64,000 nucleotides of DNA from Euryodendron excelsum (Eukaryota > Streptophyta > Magnoliopsida > Ericales > Pentaphylacaceae). The stretch lies in the NCBI GenBank assembly GCA_033060915.1, contig CM065378.1, forward strand, positions 54,054,501 through 54,118,500, written 5' to 3'. A program made the position numbers and the translations under genes. Positions within the stretch are counted from its first letter, which is position 1; each line of letters opens with the position of its first letter. Of this stretch, positions 45,530 through 57,262 are shown piece after piece. Under the pieces are notes generated by a model. That model made no database searches. It saw only the letters and a list, made by a program, of their open reading frames with translations, and was not told where the DNA came from.

Positions 45530-47280
45530 TAGAACTTGGAGGAGAGATTTAAACTTATTTTAGAAAGACGGAGGTTTAGGAAACCTAGACTTAAGAAAGA
45601 TAGGAGACTTAGGAAAGACTTGAGATTAAGAAAGATTAGATTGGAATGTTAGATTTGGAAGATTTAAGAGATTAGGAAAGATTGGATTTAGGAAATGTTC
45701 AAATTAGGAAAGTTCCAAATTAGGAAAGTGTCATTTTAGGAAAGTTTTGAATTAGGAAAGTTTTAGGTTTAAGAAAGTTTTCAACTTTAGGAAAGTTTTG
45801 AAATGGGAAAGTATTGAATTTAGAAATGCTTTGAATTAAGAAAAGTTTAGTTTGAGAAAGGTTTAGAATTTGGAAAGTTTCGATTTAAGAAAGTTTTGAG
45901 TTTTGGAATATTTGAAAAAGGGAAGTTTTGAGTTTGGAAAGTTTTTGAAAACAAGTAAAATTTTGAGAATAAGAAAGTTTCGTTTTAGGAAAGGTTTGAA
46001 AAAGGAAAGTCTTCAGTTTAGGAAATGTTTGAATTAAGAAAGTTTTGAGTTTAGAAAAGTCTTAGATTTGGAAAGATGTTGAAGTTTTGGAAAGTTTAGA
46101 GTTTAGAAAGATTTGGGTTTAGAAAGATTTAACTTAAGAAGGTTTCAAATTTAGAAAGTTTTGAATTTGGAAAGATTTGATATTTAGAAAGTTTAAGATT
46201 TAGAAAGTTTTAGAGCTTTAGAAAATCTTAAGATTAGGAAAGGTTTGAGTTTAGGAAGAGTTTGAAAACTTAGGTTTGAAAATTTAAGATTTGAAAGGAG
46301 GGTAGAATTAGGAAAGGGTTGAATTAGGAAAGATTTTTATGTTCAAGTTTTTGGAAACTTAAGATTTAGGAAAGTAGAAGTTTAGGAAGGATTCGAATTT
46401 AGGAAAGATTTGGATTTTGAAACTTAAGGAAAGATTTGAAGTTTAGGTTTAGGAAACTTATAGTTTAGGAAAGTAGGAAATTAGGAAGGAGTTGGATTAG
46501 GAAAGGTTTGGGATTTGTTTCCAAAAACGGAGGATTGGATCTAGTTTCCTAAGCGGGGAGATTTGATTTGGTTTCCTAAAGGGAAGATAGGATTTGGAAA
46601 GGGAAATTCTAGAAACCCTAGTTTTGGAAAATTGTAGTTTTGACGTAGAAAATAGGTTTTGGAAACATGTATAGTTTTGATGTAGAAAACAAGAGGTTTT
46701 GAAAACCTAGGTTTGGGGCAAAGTTTAAAAACCATGTTTTTGAGAAGAAAATTTAGGGTTTCCTAATGGTGGCTTCTAGGGCTTGACTTGGGCTCTAAGG
46801 AAAGAGTTTTTTGGAAAGCACATTTTTGGAAACGAAGGTTTTCTAGAAGGGAATCCTAGGGAGGAGTTTTTGGAAAGTGAATTTGGAGAGGGAGTTTTTG
46901 GAAAAAGATTTTTAGAAAGAGGGAGTCTTTGGAAAGTGTGTTTTTGGAAACATAGATTTTGGGAGGAAAAATCCTAGAGGGGAGTTTCTAGAAGAAAAAT
47001 TTTGGGAAGAGAGTTTTTGGAAAGATTTTTGGAGAGCGTTTTTAAGAAGGTTTTTGGTTAAAGACTGTTGAAGAGAGTTTTTGGAAAGATCTTTGGGGAA
47101 GGTTTTTAGAAAGTGGATTTTGGGGAGAGGATTTTGGAAAGAAGTTGAAAAAGGGAGTTTTGAAAAATAGATTTTGGAAGGGAGTTTTTAAAAACCATTT
47201 TGGAGAGGAGAGTTTTAGGAAAATATGTTGAAAAGAGATTTTTAGGAAGAGATTTTTGAAGAGAGATTTTTTTGGCAAGT
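45530..47280. repeat. Purine-rich GGAAAG/TTTAGG degenerate array in the Tat-2 5' LTR
   Basis: About 1.7 kb dominated by units such as TTAGGAAAGTTTTGAATT (45690-46480), passing into GAGTTTTTGGAAAG units (46800-47270). Strong strand asymmetry, with A/G on the + strand. Apparent Phe/Asn-rich ORFs in the region come from the repeat. Confidence 0.8.
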
Positions 47281-47288
47281 ATGAAAAC

Positions 47289-47346
47289 GTCTCACTTTCC
47301 TAAAGCGATTCTAGCCATAAGAGGGCTAGAATCACTTTAAGAAAGT
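47289..47346. repeat. Long near-perfect hairpin in the Tat-2 5' LTR
   Basis: CACTTTCCTAAAGCGATTCT on the left pairs with AGAATCACTTTAAGAAAGTG on the right, around a short loop. A diverged second copy starts at about 47401 (CACTTTCCTAAAGCAACCCT). Confidence 0.7.
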
Positions 47347-48136
47347 GGTTTTGAAAACAAGTTTTGAAAATATAGACCAAAAGGTCACTTTTAATGTAAC
47401 ACTTTCCTAAAGCAACCCTAGCCATGGAAAGGCTAGAATCACCCTAGAATTGTGGTTTTGAAAACATGTTTTTGAACAAGAGATTTTGATGCAATTTTGA
47501 AAACAAGTTTGAAAACGATTTTGAAAACGAGTTTGAAAACGAATTTTGGAAGATGCAAGACTATGATATGCACAATGCAATTTGGGGTCGTGAACATACA
47601 AGGCTAAGGCTTCACCACATAATCAAGGGGGCCGGACCCATGTGGTCTTTGGTTAGACTAGAAGAAAGCCCCCGACACGGTGACTCTCCAATAGTCCAAT
47701 CCTACACATGGACCGGGAATCCCCTTGTTTCAAGCATGCAAAGAAAGGGGGGGAAAGAGATGGGGGATTAAAATAGAGAAAACCCAAGTGGGTTGGAGAG
47801 AGAAAAGAGAGGGGGGAAGTGCAGAAAATTAAATAGGGAGCCTACCTTGTATCTTCTTTAATTTACGCGCCTTGCTTGTCTTCGGTCTTCGGTCTTGATC
47901 TTCGTCTTTCGTCTTCAAGGGTTGTCTTCAAGTTTTAGATGGCAGCTCTTCAAGTCTTCGAAGGGTGGTTGAAGGCCAGTGTATGAGTGTATGGGGGAGT
48001 GTATGAGTGTATAGGAGGCTAGGGTTTGGAAAACCTAGGGAGGCTAGGGTTTAGGAGATGCTCGAGCTCTGTATATCGAAATATAGGATTCTTAGGTTAA
48101 GTTTGCAGACCCTTTTTCACGTTGAACGAGGCTCTG

Positions 48137-48145
48137 TATTTATAG
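48137..48145 (-). promoter_or_regulatory. TATA box of the Tat-2 5' LTR
   Basis: The - strand reads CTATAAATA within CCTCTATAAATACAGAGC. It lies inside the segment missing from the 3' LTR. This supports the long LTR being the native form. Confidence 0.55.
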
Positions 48146-48488
48146 AGGGAAGACAAACCTGGCACCTGTTGCAGTGGCGCCAGGCCAAATTATACACTAG
48201 CGCCACTAGGAGTGGTGCCAGACCATTTTTTGGCTTGTAGTGGCGCCAGCCATTTAGGAAACAATGAAGGTCGGCAAGCAACGTATCTTTGACTAGATTT
48301 GGGCACCTGTACTAGTGACTACCATGTAAACTTTAGCCTGGCTTCACTAGGAGTGACTCCGGAAAGTCCGGGAATGATTTGGAGGAGCCGGGAATGACCC
48401 CGAAAGCTGGAAAGGAGCAGGAACACTTAAAATAGTGTCTTGGAGGTATTTGACTTGAAAAGTGAGGACAAAATGTGTCGGAGAGGTT

Positions 48489-49110
48489 GACCGGGCCTTT
48501 AGGGGCAAAACGGTTAATCGGACTAAGAGACTGCCGGAGCGAACTCGGATTGTCCCGGAAAAAGACTTGGGATCTGGAAACATTATTTAGAATGTTCCTA
48601 GAGGTTGCCGGTTTGATTCCCAGAGCCAGCGTGGTCAGAAAAGGAGACCGGCCCACTAGGGGCAAAACGGTCATTTTGTACCGGGTTTGCCGAAACTGAC
48701 TCGGAATGGTCCGGAAAGGTAAAGGAAGGTTGAGAATACTATAAAAAGTATTCTCGGGGCATTACTGGTTTGATACTCAAAGCCAGTATGGTTGAAGAAA
48801 GAGACCGGCCCTCTAGGAGCAAAACAGTCATTTTGTACCGGGTTGGCCGGAACTAACTCGGAATGGTCCGGAAAGGTAAAGGAAGGTTGAGAATACTATA
48901 AAAAGTATTATCGGGACATTACTGGTTTGATACTCAAAGCCGGTATGGTCGAAGGAGACCGGCCCTCCAGGGGCAAAACGATCATTTTGTACCGGGTTGG
49001 CCGGAACTGACTCGGAATGTTCTGGAAAGGTAAGGGGAGGTTGAGAACACTATAAAAAGTATTCTCAGGAGGTTACCGGTTTGATACCCAGAGCCGGTGT
49101 GGTTCTCGGG
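48489..49110. repeat. Four tandem repeats of about 155 bp in the Tat-2 5' LTR
   Basis: Units start GACCGGCCC(T/A)CTAGGGGC at 48489, 48646, 48804 and 48957. Each contains CATTTTGTACCGGGTTGGCC, then AATACTATAAAAAGTATTCT, which is itself a dyad. The 3' LTR keeps two units (35959 and 36113). Confidence 0.85.
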
Positions 49111-50181
49111 GCGTTCGGATGCCTAGGGGTAAAATGGTCATCTTGACCGAAAAGTCTCGGAAAAGGTCCTAAGGGTAGTCTGGTCATTTTTCACCGAAGT
49201 GAGCTAACAGATACGGGTGTTGACCTAGGTTTTGAGTGTTTCTGCCACTCTAACGGTGTGAGTATTTCTGCTACTCGGACGGGGTTGATGATTCGTGAGT
49301 ATTTCCGCTACTCGGACGAGGTTGATGATCTGTGAGTATTTCCGCTACTCTAACGGTTCTGTGAGTATTTCCGCTACTCTAACGGTTTGGTGAGTATTTC
49401 CGCTACTCTAACGGTTTGGTGAGTATTTCTGCTACTCTAACGGTTCTGTGAGTATTTCCGCTACTCTAACGGTTTTGTGAGTAGTTTTGCTACTCTAACG
49501 GTTCTGTGAGTATTTTCGCTACTCTAACGGTTCATTGAGTATTTCCGCTACTCTAACGGTTCTGTGAGTATTTTCGCTACTCTAACGGTTTGGTGAGTAT
49601 TTTCGCTACTCTAACGGTTCTGTGAGTATTTCTGCTACTCTAACGGTTTTGTGAGTAGTTTTGCTACTCAGACCGTCTCGAGGAATAAACTGTCTCGAGA
49701 GAGGGATTAGAAGGGGTCTTACCGTCTCCGAAGAGACGTGCCTGGATTGGAGCCGTCTCGAGGAATAAACTGTCTCGAGAGTGGGATTGGAAAGGGGTCT
49801 TACCGTCTCCGAAGAGACGTGCCTGGATTGTGAGTGTTTCCACCACTCTAACGGTTTTGTGAGTACTTCCGCTACTCTAACGGTTTTGTGAGTGTTTCCG
49901 CCACTCTAACGGTTTTGTGAGTAGTTTTGCTACTCGGACCGTCTCGAGGAATAAACTGTCTCGAGAGAAGGACTGGAATTGGAATAAGAAAGGACAATGC
50001 CCCTAAGGGCATTTTGGTCATTTTGCCGCTATTTGGGCCTGACAGGCCCGCGAAGCGATGGAAAGACGGAATTTGGACCTAGAGGATTAGTTTCAATTGG
50101 AATATGCCCAAAATGACTTGAAAACAAGTCTGGACGGAGTGTAGACTGCCGAGCGGTCAAAAATGGGGTGCTTACAGTTTT

Positions 50182-51647
50182 AAAAGCACTTTCTTCAATC
50201 GATCCTCTTAACCCTCAGACAGGCTAGAAGATATCACTACTGGGTAAGATTCACCATTGCCTAAAAATATATATTGAAGAGTAGATGGCAATGGGTTTCG
50301 CTCCGGAATAGGAGCTTCCACTTCTGATGGTTTAGGTTTACAAGCACTGAGCCCTAATGGCTCAACACATTGGGTCCAATGACTCACAAACATAACAGAA
50401 AGGCACTTTACTGCTTCCTTATTTATCACTGTTTCTTCTAAATACTCTATTTGTTCGTTCTGAGTTAAGGCTCTCTCAAGTGGATCTGTCAAGAATTCTC
50501 TATTAAAATGTTCTTGTACTAGAATATCTATCATGCTAATCTCCCTGATGTCTTCACACTCTCCCGGTTTCTTACCCGCATGGAAGATGTTCATATCTAC
50601 AGTCATGTTTCCGAAGGATAAGTTCAACTCCCCGCCCCTACAACAAATAATAGCATTCGATGTTGCTAGGAAGGGATGACCTAAAATGACAGAGATAAGA
50701 GAATGATCATTTGAGTTCCCCATGGTGTCTAACACTACAAAATCAACCGAGAAGTAGAATTTATCCACTTGGATAAGCATATCTTCCACCATGCCCCTAG
50801 GAATCTTAATCGAACGATCGGCTAATTGAAGAGTGATTCTAGTAGGTTTTAACTCTCCTAGCCCTAACTGTTGACAAACAGAATAAGGTAGCAAGTTCAC
50901 ACTAGATCCTAGATCTAGCAAAGCATTATCAACCCCATCATCTCCAATTATGCATGGGATAGTCGGACTCCCCGGGTCCTTGTATTTTGGTGGAAGATTT
51001 ACTTGTAGAACCTCTCTAGCTTCTTGGTTCAGAAAAGAGGCTTCTCTTACAGTGAGCCGTCTCTTAATGGTGCACAAGTCCTTTAAGAACTTTGCATATG
51101 ACGAGATCTAATTAATGGCATCTAGGAATGGAATATTGATTTTCACTTGCTTGAATACCTCATAAATTTTAGAATTTATTAGTTCCTGTTTCGGTTTGGC
51201 TAATTTATGAGGAAATGGAACACGTGACAAATCCTCTTTGTCAATGTCTGCTGATTTATCTCTAGACTCATCTTCCCTAGGCTTCTTTCCTAACTCCTTC
51301 ACTACCTCTTTAGGATTGTCTCTATCCTCTTCTGATGTTTTTTTCTACTCTCTCGCTAGTGCCCTCTCTAGGTGTAGACTCTTTACTTGGAATAGTTTTA
51401 TCTACGACTTTCCCGCTCCTTAAGGTGGTTACTGCTTGAACTTGCTCATGATTTGGCGGATTTAGATTTATCTCTACACCATAAGCTTGTCTATTAGGGT
51501 TAGGTAATGGTTGTGTAGGGAATGTGCCTTTCTCTTTGGTTAGTGATTAAGCAAACAAAGTCTTTAACTTTTCTATGAATCTATCAAGTCTAGCATTAGT
51601 TACTTGTTATACCTGGATGAATTGGGTCAAAGGATCCTTTACAGGTC
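50182..51647 (-). pseudogene. Athila-2 protease and gag-protease linker
   Basis: The protease frame at 51077-50208 carries CIIGDDGVDNALLDLGSSVN, in which LLDLGSS stands in the active-site position (Athila-type elements often have DLGAS rather than DTG). It continues through KPTRITLQLADRSIKIPRGM and SLISVILGHPFLATSNAIIC, typical of Athila. It ends SSLSEG* at 50208 (TAA) and then reads on to the Tat-2 insertion at 50181. The linker at 51078-51647 is charged (KKPREDESRDKSADIDKEDL) and has stops. Two codons upstream of MCTIKRRLT the family motif YAKFLKDL is readable. Confidence 0.8.
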
Positions 51648-52900
51648 TCAGAGGAGGTGGTCTATAAACATTTGTTGTTGGTGTTGGAAATTGTTGACCT
51701 TGTGCCTGGTATTGATTAGGGGGACCATTAAATTGTTGCGGTTGTTGAAATTGTTAGGGTGCTGAGTTATCATCATTCTTCCAACTGAAGTTGGGATGGT
51801 TCCTCCACCCAGGGTTATATGTAGGTGCATATGGGTTTCCTTGTCCTTTTGGGCGTGTGTTGGTTTACTATAAGGGGTAATAGCGTTTACTTGATCATGC
51901 AACACTTCCCTAAAGGCTGGAATTGTGGGACAAAGATCTGTCCTATGCTCATCACTATCACACACACTACAATTAATTTGGGTTTCACTCTCAACTGCTG
52001 CAATTTTTTTCATTTCTAAGGCCTCTAATCGCTTAATTAATGTGGCTATCTTTGAATTATCCTCATCTAAATGCCTTAACAGATATATGATGCTTGTCCT
52101 TAAGTTGTTTCTAATCTCAGGATTTTTAGTCCCTGTGGTGTCTCAATCTCTCGCGTTATCAACTAGAAAGTCAAAGAAGTCATAAGCTTCTTCTGGAGAT
52201 TTATCATAGAAAGAGCCGTTGCACATTGTCTCCACAAAACTTTTAAGTTCGGGAGTCAAGGCCGAAAAGAAAGTACTAACCAACCTACATGGGTCTTGTC
52301 CATGATGAGGACACGAATTCAAAAGTTCTTTATATCTCTCCCAACTATGATAAAATGTTTCATTTTCAAAAGGAGTGAACTGTGAAATTTGGCGACGAAT
52401 AACCTCTATGCAATGCTCAGGAAAAAACTTTTCTAGAAACTCGGCCTGAAGGACATCCCATGATGGAATAGACCTTGGCCTTAAAGAATTTAACCAAATT
52501 TTAGTTTTATCCTTTAACGAGAATGAAAACAATTTGAGACGAATGGTCTCGACAGAGCACGTATTATCAAAACACATGTTACAGACCTCTTCAAATGCTT
52601 TAAGATGGGTATATGGATTTTCAGAATCTATCCCATGAAAATGTGTAATTAGTTGCACGATACCTAACTTAAGATGAAATGCATTTTGGTCAGGAGGTAA
52701 TATAATGCAAGAGTTTTGAGTCTATCTTTGTGGGTTTAGATAATCTCTCATAGTTCGTTGTGGTGGTGTAGGCACTTGGGGTTGTGGGGGTTGCATGTTG
52801 TTACCCCCATCTGTATTCCCATCATCACCCAGTAAGTGGGCTATGTCAAAGTCTATAGGTATTGGTGTAGTATCAAAAAAAAACTCTAGACTGATTGGTG
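51648..52900 (-). pseudogene. Athila-2 gag
   Basis: Reading from about 52880: PPQPQVPTPPQRTMRDYLNP, a TAG, then HFHGIDSENPYTHLKAFEEV, LKDKTKIWLNSLRP, LQAEFLEKFFP and FYHSWERYKELLNSCPHHG (52658-52143), a standard retrotransposon Gag domain. After a TGA (RD*DTTGT) the frame reaches a CCHC zinc knuckle, CSVCDSDEHRTDLC (C-x2-C-x4-H-x4-C) near 51960, then a low-complexity Asn/Gln tail. It would package element RNA. The true start codon was not fixed. Confidence 0.8.
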
Positions 52901-53355
52901 TAAACAGGTGGGGTTGTTCTCAAAAGTCTATGTGTATTGTTCTTTCGCCAAACTGACATGCAATGCAATGCACATAAATGCACCAATCTTCCACAATAGT
53001 GAAGTAGAGATAAACAATATTTAATTTAACTTTCCAACCGAACCTGCAATCTCCACATAAAATATCCACCAATTTGCAATTAAACCCTAAACCTCCACTA
53101 AACAAATATAAAATTTATCTCAAAGAAACTAGTAAAATAAAGAAAAGAAAATCTAATATGCTTACAAATAGTAAGGATGGAACGAAGTTACATAATTGAG
53201 TAATTGAATTTCCTCGTTGTTGTAGTTTGATGGTGAAGCTGTTTCTGCAGGAATCAATTCCTCTCGAGTTCATTTGCTTTGTTTTTGTTCCTGTATATTT
53301 TTATTTTTTCTTTGCCTTGTTTGTTTTTCTTACCTTAGCTTATTTGCTTTGTAAG
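52901..53355 (-). other. 5' leader of Athila-2
   Basis: Between gag and the PBS; AT-rich with no supported ORF. Confidence 0.5.
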
Positions 53356-53373
53356 TCCCCGGCAACGGCGCCA
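53356..53373 (-). other. Primer binding site of Athila-2, tRNA-Asp type
   Basis: The - strand reads TGGCGCCGTTGCCGGGGA, complementary over 18 bases to the 3' end of plant tRNA-Asp(GTC) (recalled, not searched). It sits five bases inside the 5' LTR. Athila elements are known to use this tRNA. Confidence 0.85.
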
Positions 53374-53378
53374 AAAAC

Positions 53379-54810
53379 CGATCACTTCTGAAAGTGTAAT
53401 TTATATCCGCCAGTGTGCGGTTGCGATGCAGTAATAATATCTCAATAAGTCCGAGGTCGAACTACAGGGTAATTAAAGAAGAAGATCTATGAGTAAGGTC
53501 TGCAATCAGGGCAAAATAATAACAAGCTCTGAAGCAATTACAACTACAGGGAAGCTTCCAAAAAGAAAAATAAAAATCAATTATTGAAGATGGTTGATCT
53601 AAATTATCCGACAATAAAATTAAACTAATGTTTAGGAGTTTGTTCAAATAATATAAAAAGGTCTTGGCAGAGTTTAATCCAATAATAGGCCTACAGGTAA
53701 GTTCCCAAGATAGTTTTGATTAATAGAACTCAAGATTCGATCACCCTTTTAGAGTCAATATTCGGTTATTTACTAGTGTTCATACCAGGGTCCCATTTAT
53801 ACTTGTCTCAGTTTATAAACCTGTCTACAAGGTACGTTCGAAGCTTAATCAAGAACAGTAGATTTTTAAAGTACTCTTAATAGGAATATATATGCAATTA
53901 TAATCAATATCCTTATCAGAAATTTTAGGCATACGTATCCCTGCTTATAAATCAATCTATACATACATGCCAGATATGATCAAGAATATTGTTTTCAAAG
54001 ATATTCATAGGTAAGAAAATGAATCTTGGTCCAGGATCTTGAAATCTTGAAAAATAAATAACTATCTTGAATCTCTACTTGTAACCTAGTTACTTTATCA
54101 ACCCATACCAAGAACGGATTTAGCTACTAAAAAACATTATAAAGATTATAAGAATGGAAATAATAATTAAAGAAATAAAACGCTGCATTAAAGAAATATA
54201 ATCTGAAATTTACAATAAGAACGAGAAAGAAAACTAAATATTAAAGATGCTCCCTTGAAAGACGAAAAGATTCGTAGCCTCCAAAGCTTGGATAATTCCT
54301 CCTTCCAAAACCCTAGAAAAACCCTAGGATTCTTCTCCTCCTTCAGAACATAGAACTCCTAAACCTATTTTACTATCTCTTAATCTATCTCTAACTAAAA
54401 AGTGAATTAATTTATAGATCCCATCGTCAGTCGTACAGACAATTCTCACCGAGTGCTCAGATGGGCTGGGTCACTTCACAAAAGTTGTAGGTCTCGAAAA
54501 GTTATATGAAATCAACATATTGTGGGCCTGAATAGCCTCTCTGGTTCGCGAGATATGGGATTCCAAAGTTCCAGTTCTGCGTACTTCAGCAGCTTGTACC
54601 ACAACTTCGGCAGCTTGTACCTTGACAACAACTTCTTGAAACCTATGATTAAATTGCATTCGAAATCATTCCATTTAAGCTCAAAACCTACATAAAGCAT
54701 TATAAACTCAATTAATATCAAAACATAACCAAAAAGACATAAATAATCATAAACTAATGCGAACAAAGTACTAATTAAGGCCTTATAATTACACTTTTGA
54801 AGCGCAATCA
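53379..54810 (-). repeat. 5' LTR of Athila-2
   Basis: Begins CGATCACTTCTG on the + strand (the expected TGATTG end has changed) and ends GCGCAATCA. A candidate TATA (CTATAAATT on the - strand) lies at 54409-54417. Pairs with 26556-27946. Confidence 0.9.
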
Positions 54811-55451
54811 CACACCAACTTTGAGCCATTGTTAAGGTGAGACCCACATGTCATTGTTAGTAGGTCCAAAGTGTTTTGTGTTATCCTTCATGAGAAGATG
54901 AAAAACAAACATCTACTTGCTCAAATCCATGGAGGTTTGAATGAGATAATAAAAGTAAGTACCATGAGTATGGTTATTGGGTGGAACTAAAGTTTTATCC
55001 CACATTGAATGTCTATAAAAAAGTTGATGGGTATATAAAGCCAGGGTTTGGAGAAAGGTTTGGACTCCAAGGGGTACCCCACTTTTGTGGAAGGGGAAAG
55101 ACCTATGGAACCTATGGATTGACCCAATACTTCACGCACGCGCGCACCGCAGCCGCTGCCCGCCCGTCTAACCGGCTTGGATCGAGTGCGGGTGCGATTT
55201 AATAATATTAAATAGGATTTGTCCAGTTTAGTATTTAATTTTTAGATGCGGTTCGACCCAGTGATTTGAACCAGAAGTGTGTGAACCAGTTGGAAACCGA
55301 ACCGAATTGGTTTAGGTTTAAATTTAAATTCCAACAATAGCAACCCTTCCTAAGGGCGTGTTTGGCTGGCATTGTTTTCGAAGGGGTGCGAATCTTTCTA
55401 TACATAGCAAGATCTCCCTCTGAATTTAATAACAGTTTTACATATATATAT

Positions 55452-55525
<74 letters not shown>

Positions 55526-56280
55526 CAACAAAGTACTGCCTAGATTCCGGTGAAGTCTGTTCGCATCTCCGGCAAAGTGTTACCTAGTTTCTGGTGACTG
55601 TTCCAAGCGACTTCTGACTATTCAGTTAGTCTTTTCTGATCAATTTCATCTTCACTTTCAGACTTAGAAATTATGTACGAATTTCTATCTAGGTTTATGT
55701 TTTTAGACTAATTTCTGTATATGCTGTGTGGTGAATTTATGTGGAAATTCAACCACTTTTTTCTGTGTTTTTGTATTGAATTTCAATATTGAAATTCTAC
55801 AGAATTACGGTATTTTTCTAGTGTAGATAATACTATCTTTTATTATCATGTCATATTGATTTTGTCAGAAATGGTGTATGTTTCTGTATAAAATTTACTG
55901 TCATAATTTTGTATTAAATTAGACAGAAATTTTCTTCTGTTTTCTTTCATATATATTGCATTCATACTGTACATTGAGAGAGTAAAATCTGACGTTTGAT
56001 TTGCCTAGACCTGAATATTGTAGTGCTACTTAGTCAATGTTGTGATCATTTTATCCTTGAGATGGACACCCGTTAATCCCATAAGCACCTGTGTGGGGGG
56101 CGAATATCTCTTAAAAAAATAGTATGAAACACTCGATTTGATCAGTCTTTCTTTGCATATTTATTACATTTTCACATATGAATTAGCGAGTATGCCATGT
56201 CACATTATTTCACACACTTTATTTAATATTGCTAATTTCACTTTATTATATTGGAGACATTATACAGTATTTTTTCAACA
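54811..56280 (+). repeat. Remainder of the Copia-like 5' LTR (right of Athila-2)
   Basis: Starts with the second CACAC target copy and continues CAACTTTGAGCC as in the 3' LTR at 59604 onwards. Contains the TATA-like GTATATAAAG at 55031-55040, the CT microsatellite at 55456-55521, and ends TTTTTTCAACA at 56280. Confidence 0.9.
55456..55521. repeat. (TC)n microsatellite in the Copia-like 5' LTR
   Basis: Uninterrupted TC run. The homologous run in the 3' LTR (60262-60351) is longer and flanked by TGTC/TGTTC variants. Confidence 0.95.
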
Positions 56281-56818
56281 ATTTTAAGACATATTATGTT
56301 TCTTCTTGTATGTGTTTTTCATATGTAATAATACTGTGAAATTACATGTGATTATGTGATGTTGAGTATAGAATTTTCAGAGTCATGTGTGAATTCAGAT
56401 TTTATAGTGAAACTTGAGTTTCATATCGCATAGCAATTGATATAACTCCTAATATTGTGATGAACTTAAATTGCATAATAGTTGTTAATTTGTAAAAGTT
56501 TTATTTACGTTGCATGTTTAGCATGATATGTTATATAAGTACATCTTTAATGTATGTTAAATGCTACATGTTGTTTGTCTTGCCATGCTTATATGTTTTT
56601 GGTGAAAGCATGACTTTGTGATATTAGCAATTTTTATTGCTAGAGTTTTTAATTTTCTTTTAAAAATTAAAATGGTGTTATTCTATGATTTATAACCTTA
56701 AGAATATAGGCATATGATACTTTCTTTGTTAGCAAATTTAATTTTTAGAGTCTTTAATTTCTTGTAAGAAATTAAATTTGTGCTATTCTATGATTTCTAA
56801 TTATAAGAATTTTACCAT
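56281..56818 (+). other. Copia-like element, region after the 5' LTR
   Basis: AT-rich. No primer binding site starting TGG was found next to the LTR, which is odd for an element that transposed. Confidence 0.4.
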
Positions 56819-57262
56819 GTGTTTGTAGTTCACATGAGAATGATGGACACTCGAGAAAAGATGGGTCAGAACTGGTTTGGTGAGGATAAGTCAGAGAATA
56901 CTGCACAACCAACGGATCCTCCCATGTTACACACGATGTATCATCTGAATGGCCCAGAGGACGCTGTTCTTTCTAGGCCAGTAGCACTGCCTATTCTGTA
57001 AGAGCCGGTGATTAGACTGAACGAGGCAGGACCTAGTTGCTATCAGAACTACTACGGGAAGATTCAATGCACTGCTCGCAAGAGCATTCTGTGTCCCGCT
57101 TACTTTCAGAGATTGAGGCTTCTAGCATAACCCGAGGGTTCTCATGATGTGGACTCTCCTTATTGGCTAAACACCCTCAAGTGTGCGCGGAAGAGGATGC
57201 GTGATCCCGTGTTGATAGTGATTAAGAGTTCCTCTTCTGGAGAATCATCTAGTCCTTACTAG
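56819..57262 (+). pseudogene. Unrecognised 147-codon ORF of the Copia-like element
   Basis: The only stretch of the internal region with balanced base composition. One frame runs from 56819 to the TAG at 57260-57262, interrupted by TAAs at 56999 and 57128. It contains Cys-rich and basic parts (CYQNYYGKIQCTARKSILC) and a Ser-rich tail. A Met at 56834 or 56840 could be the start. It does not resemble Copia gag or pol. It could be an element-specific or captured fragment. Confidence 0.35.

Larger units (their letters stand above)
35907..50176 (-). mobile_element. Tat-2: Tat-type LTR element lacking gag-pol (14.3 kb), nested in Athila-2
   Basis: LTRs at 35907-37280 (3') and 44569-50176 (5'), TSD GTTTT, PBS at 44549-44566 and a polypurine tract at 37281-37300. 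Very long, repeat-filled LTRs, a TGGYGACTCCACTGG-type PBS and an antisense ORF near the 3' LTR all fit Tat/Retand-like elements. No gag or pol was recognised in 37281-44548, so it must have been mobilised in trans. LTR ends differ at about 5 positions in the last 260 bp, so it is the youngest element of the nest. Confidence 0.85.
44569..50176 (-). repeat. 5' LTR of Tat-2, full length (5.6 kb)
   Basis: From TGTCGCGCCCAG (44569) to GGTGCTTACA (50176). On the - strand the U3 end carries the minisatellite (49233-49940) and four roughly 155-bp repeats starting at 48489, 48646, 48804 and 48957. A TATA box follows at 48137-48145, then a leader with the purine-rich array at 45530-47280. It is the intact partner of the deleted 3' LTR. 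Confidence 0.85.
26556..54810 (-). mobile_element. Athila-2: Athila-like Ty3/gypsy retrotransposon (28.3 kb including nested Tat-2)
   Basis: Two direct LTRs (26556-27946 and 53379-54810), TSD CACAC on both sides, a tRNA-Asp type PBS and a polypurine tract define it. Coding order on the - strand is gag, protease, (Tat-2), reverse transcriptase, RNase H, integrase, env-like A, env-like B. Without Tat-2 and one TSD copy it is about 14 kb. The FMDDFSIYG catalytic motif and tRNA-Asp priming are characteristic of Athila. Every ORF carries nonsense codons or frameshifts, so it is not autonomous. LTR divergence in a 445-bp sample is roughly 8% by eye. Confidence 0.9.

Noticed and set aside
45040..47278. 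Phe/Asn/Gln-rich and Glu/Phe/Gly-rich ORFs
   Set aside because: They come from the GGAAAG/TTTAGG low-complexity array in the Tat-2 LTR and show no domain or codon pattern of a gene.
44569..48803. Insertion of a foreign 4.2-kb element into the Tat-2 5' LTR
   Set aside because: No terminal repeats or target duplication flank the segment, and it contains the element's TATA box and leader. A deletion in the 3' LTR explains the difference better.
53356..53373. tRNA-Asp gene fragment
   Set aside because: Only the last 18 bases of the tRNA match, and they sit five bases from an LTR. This is a primer binding site, with no cloverleaf around it.
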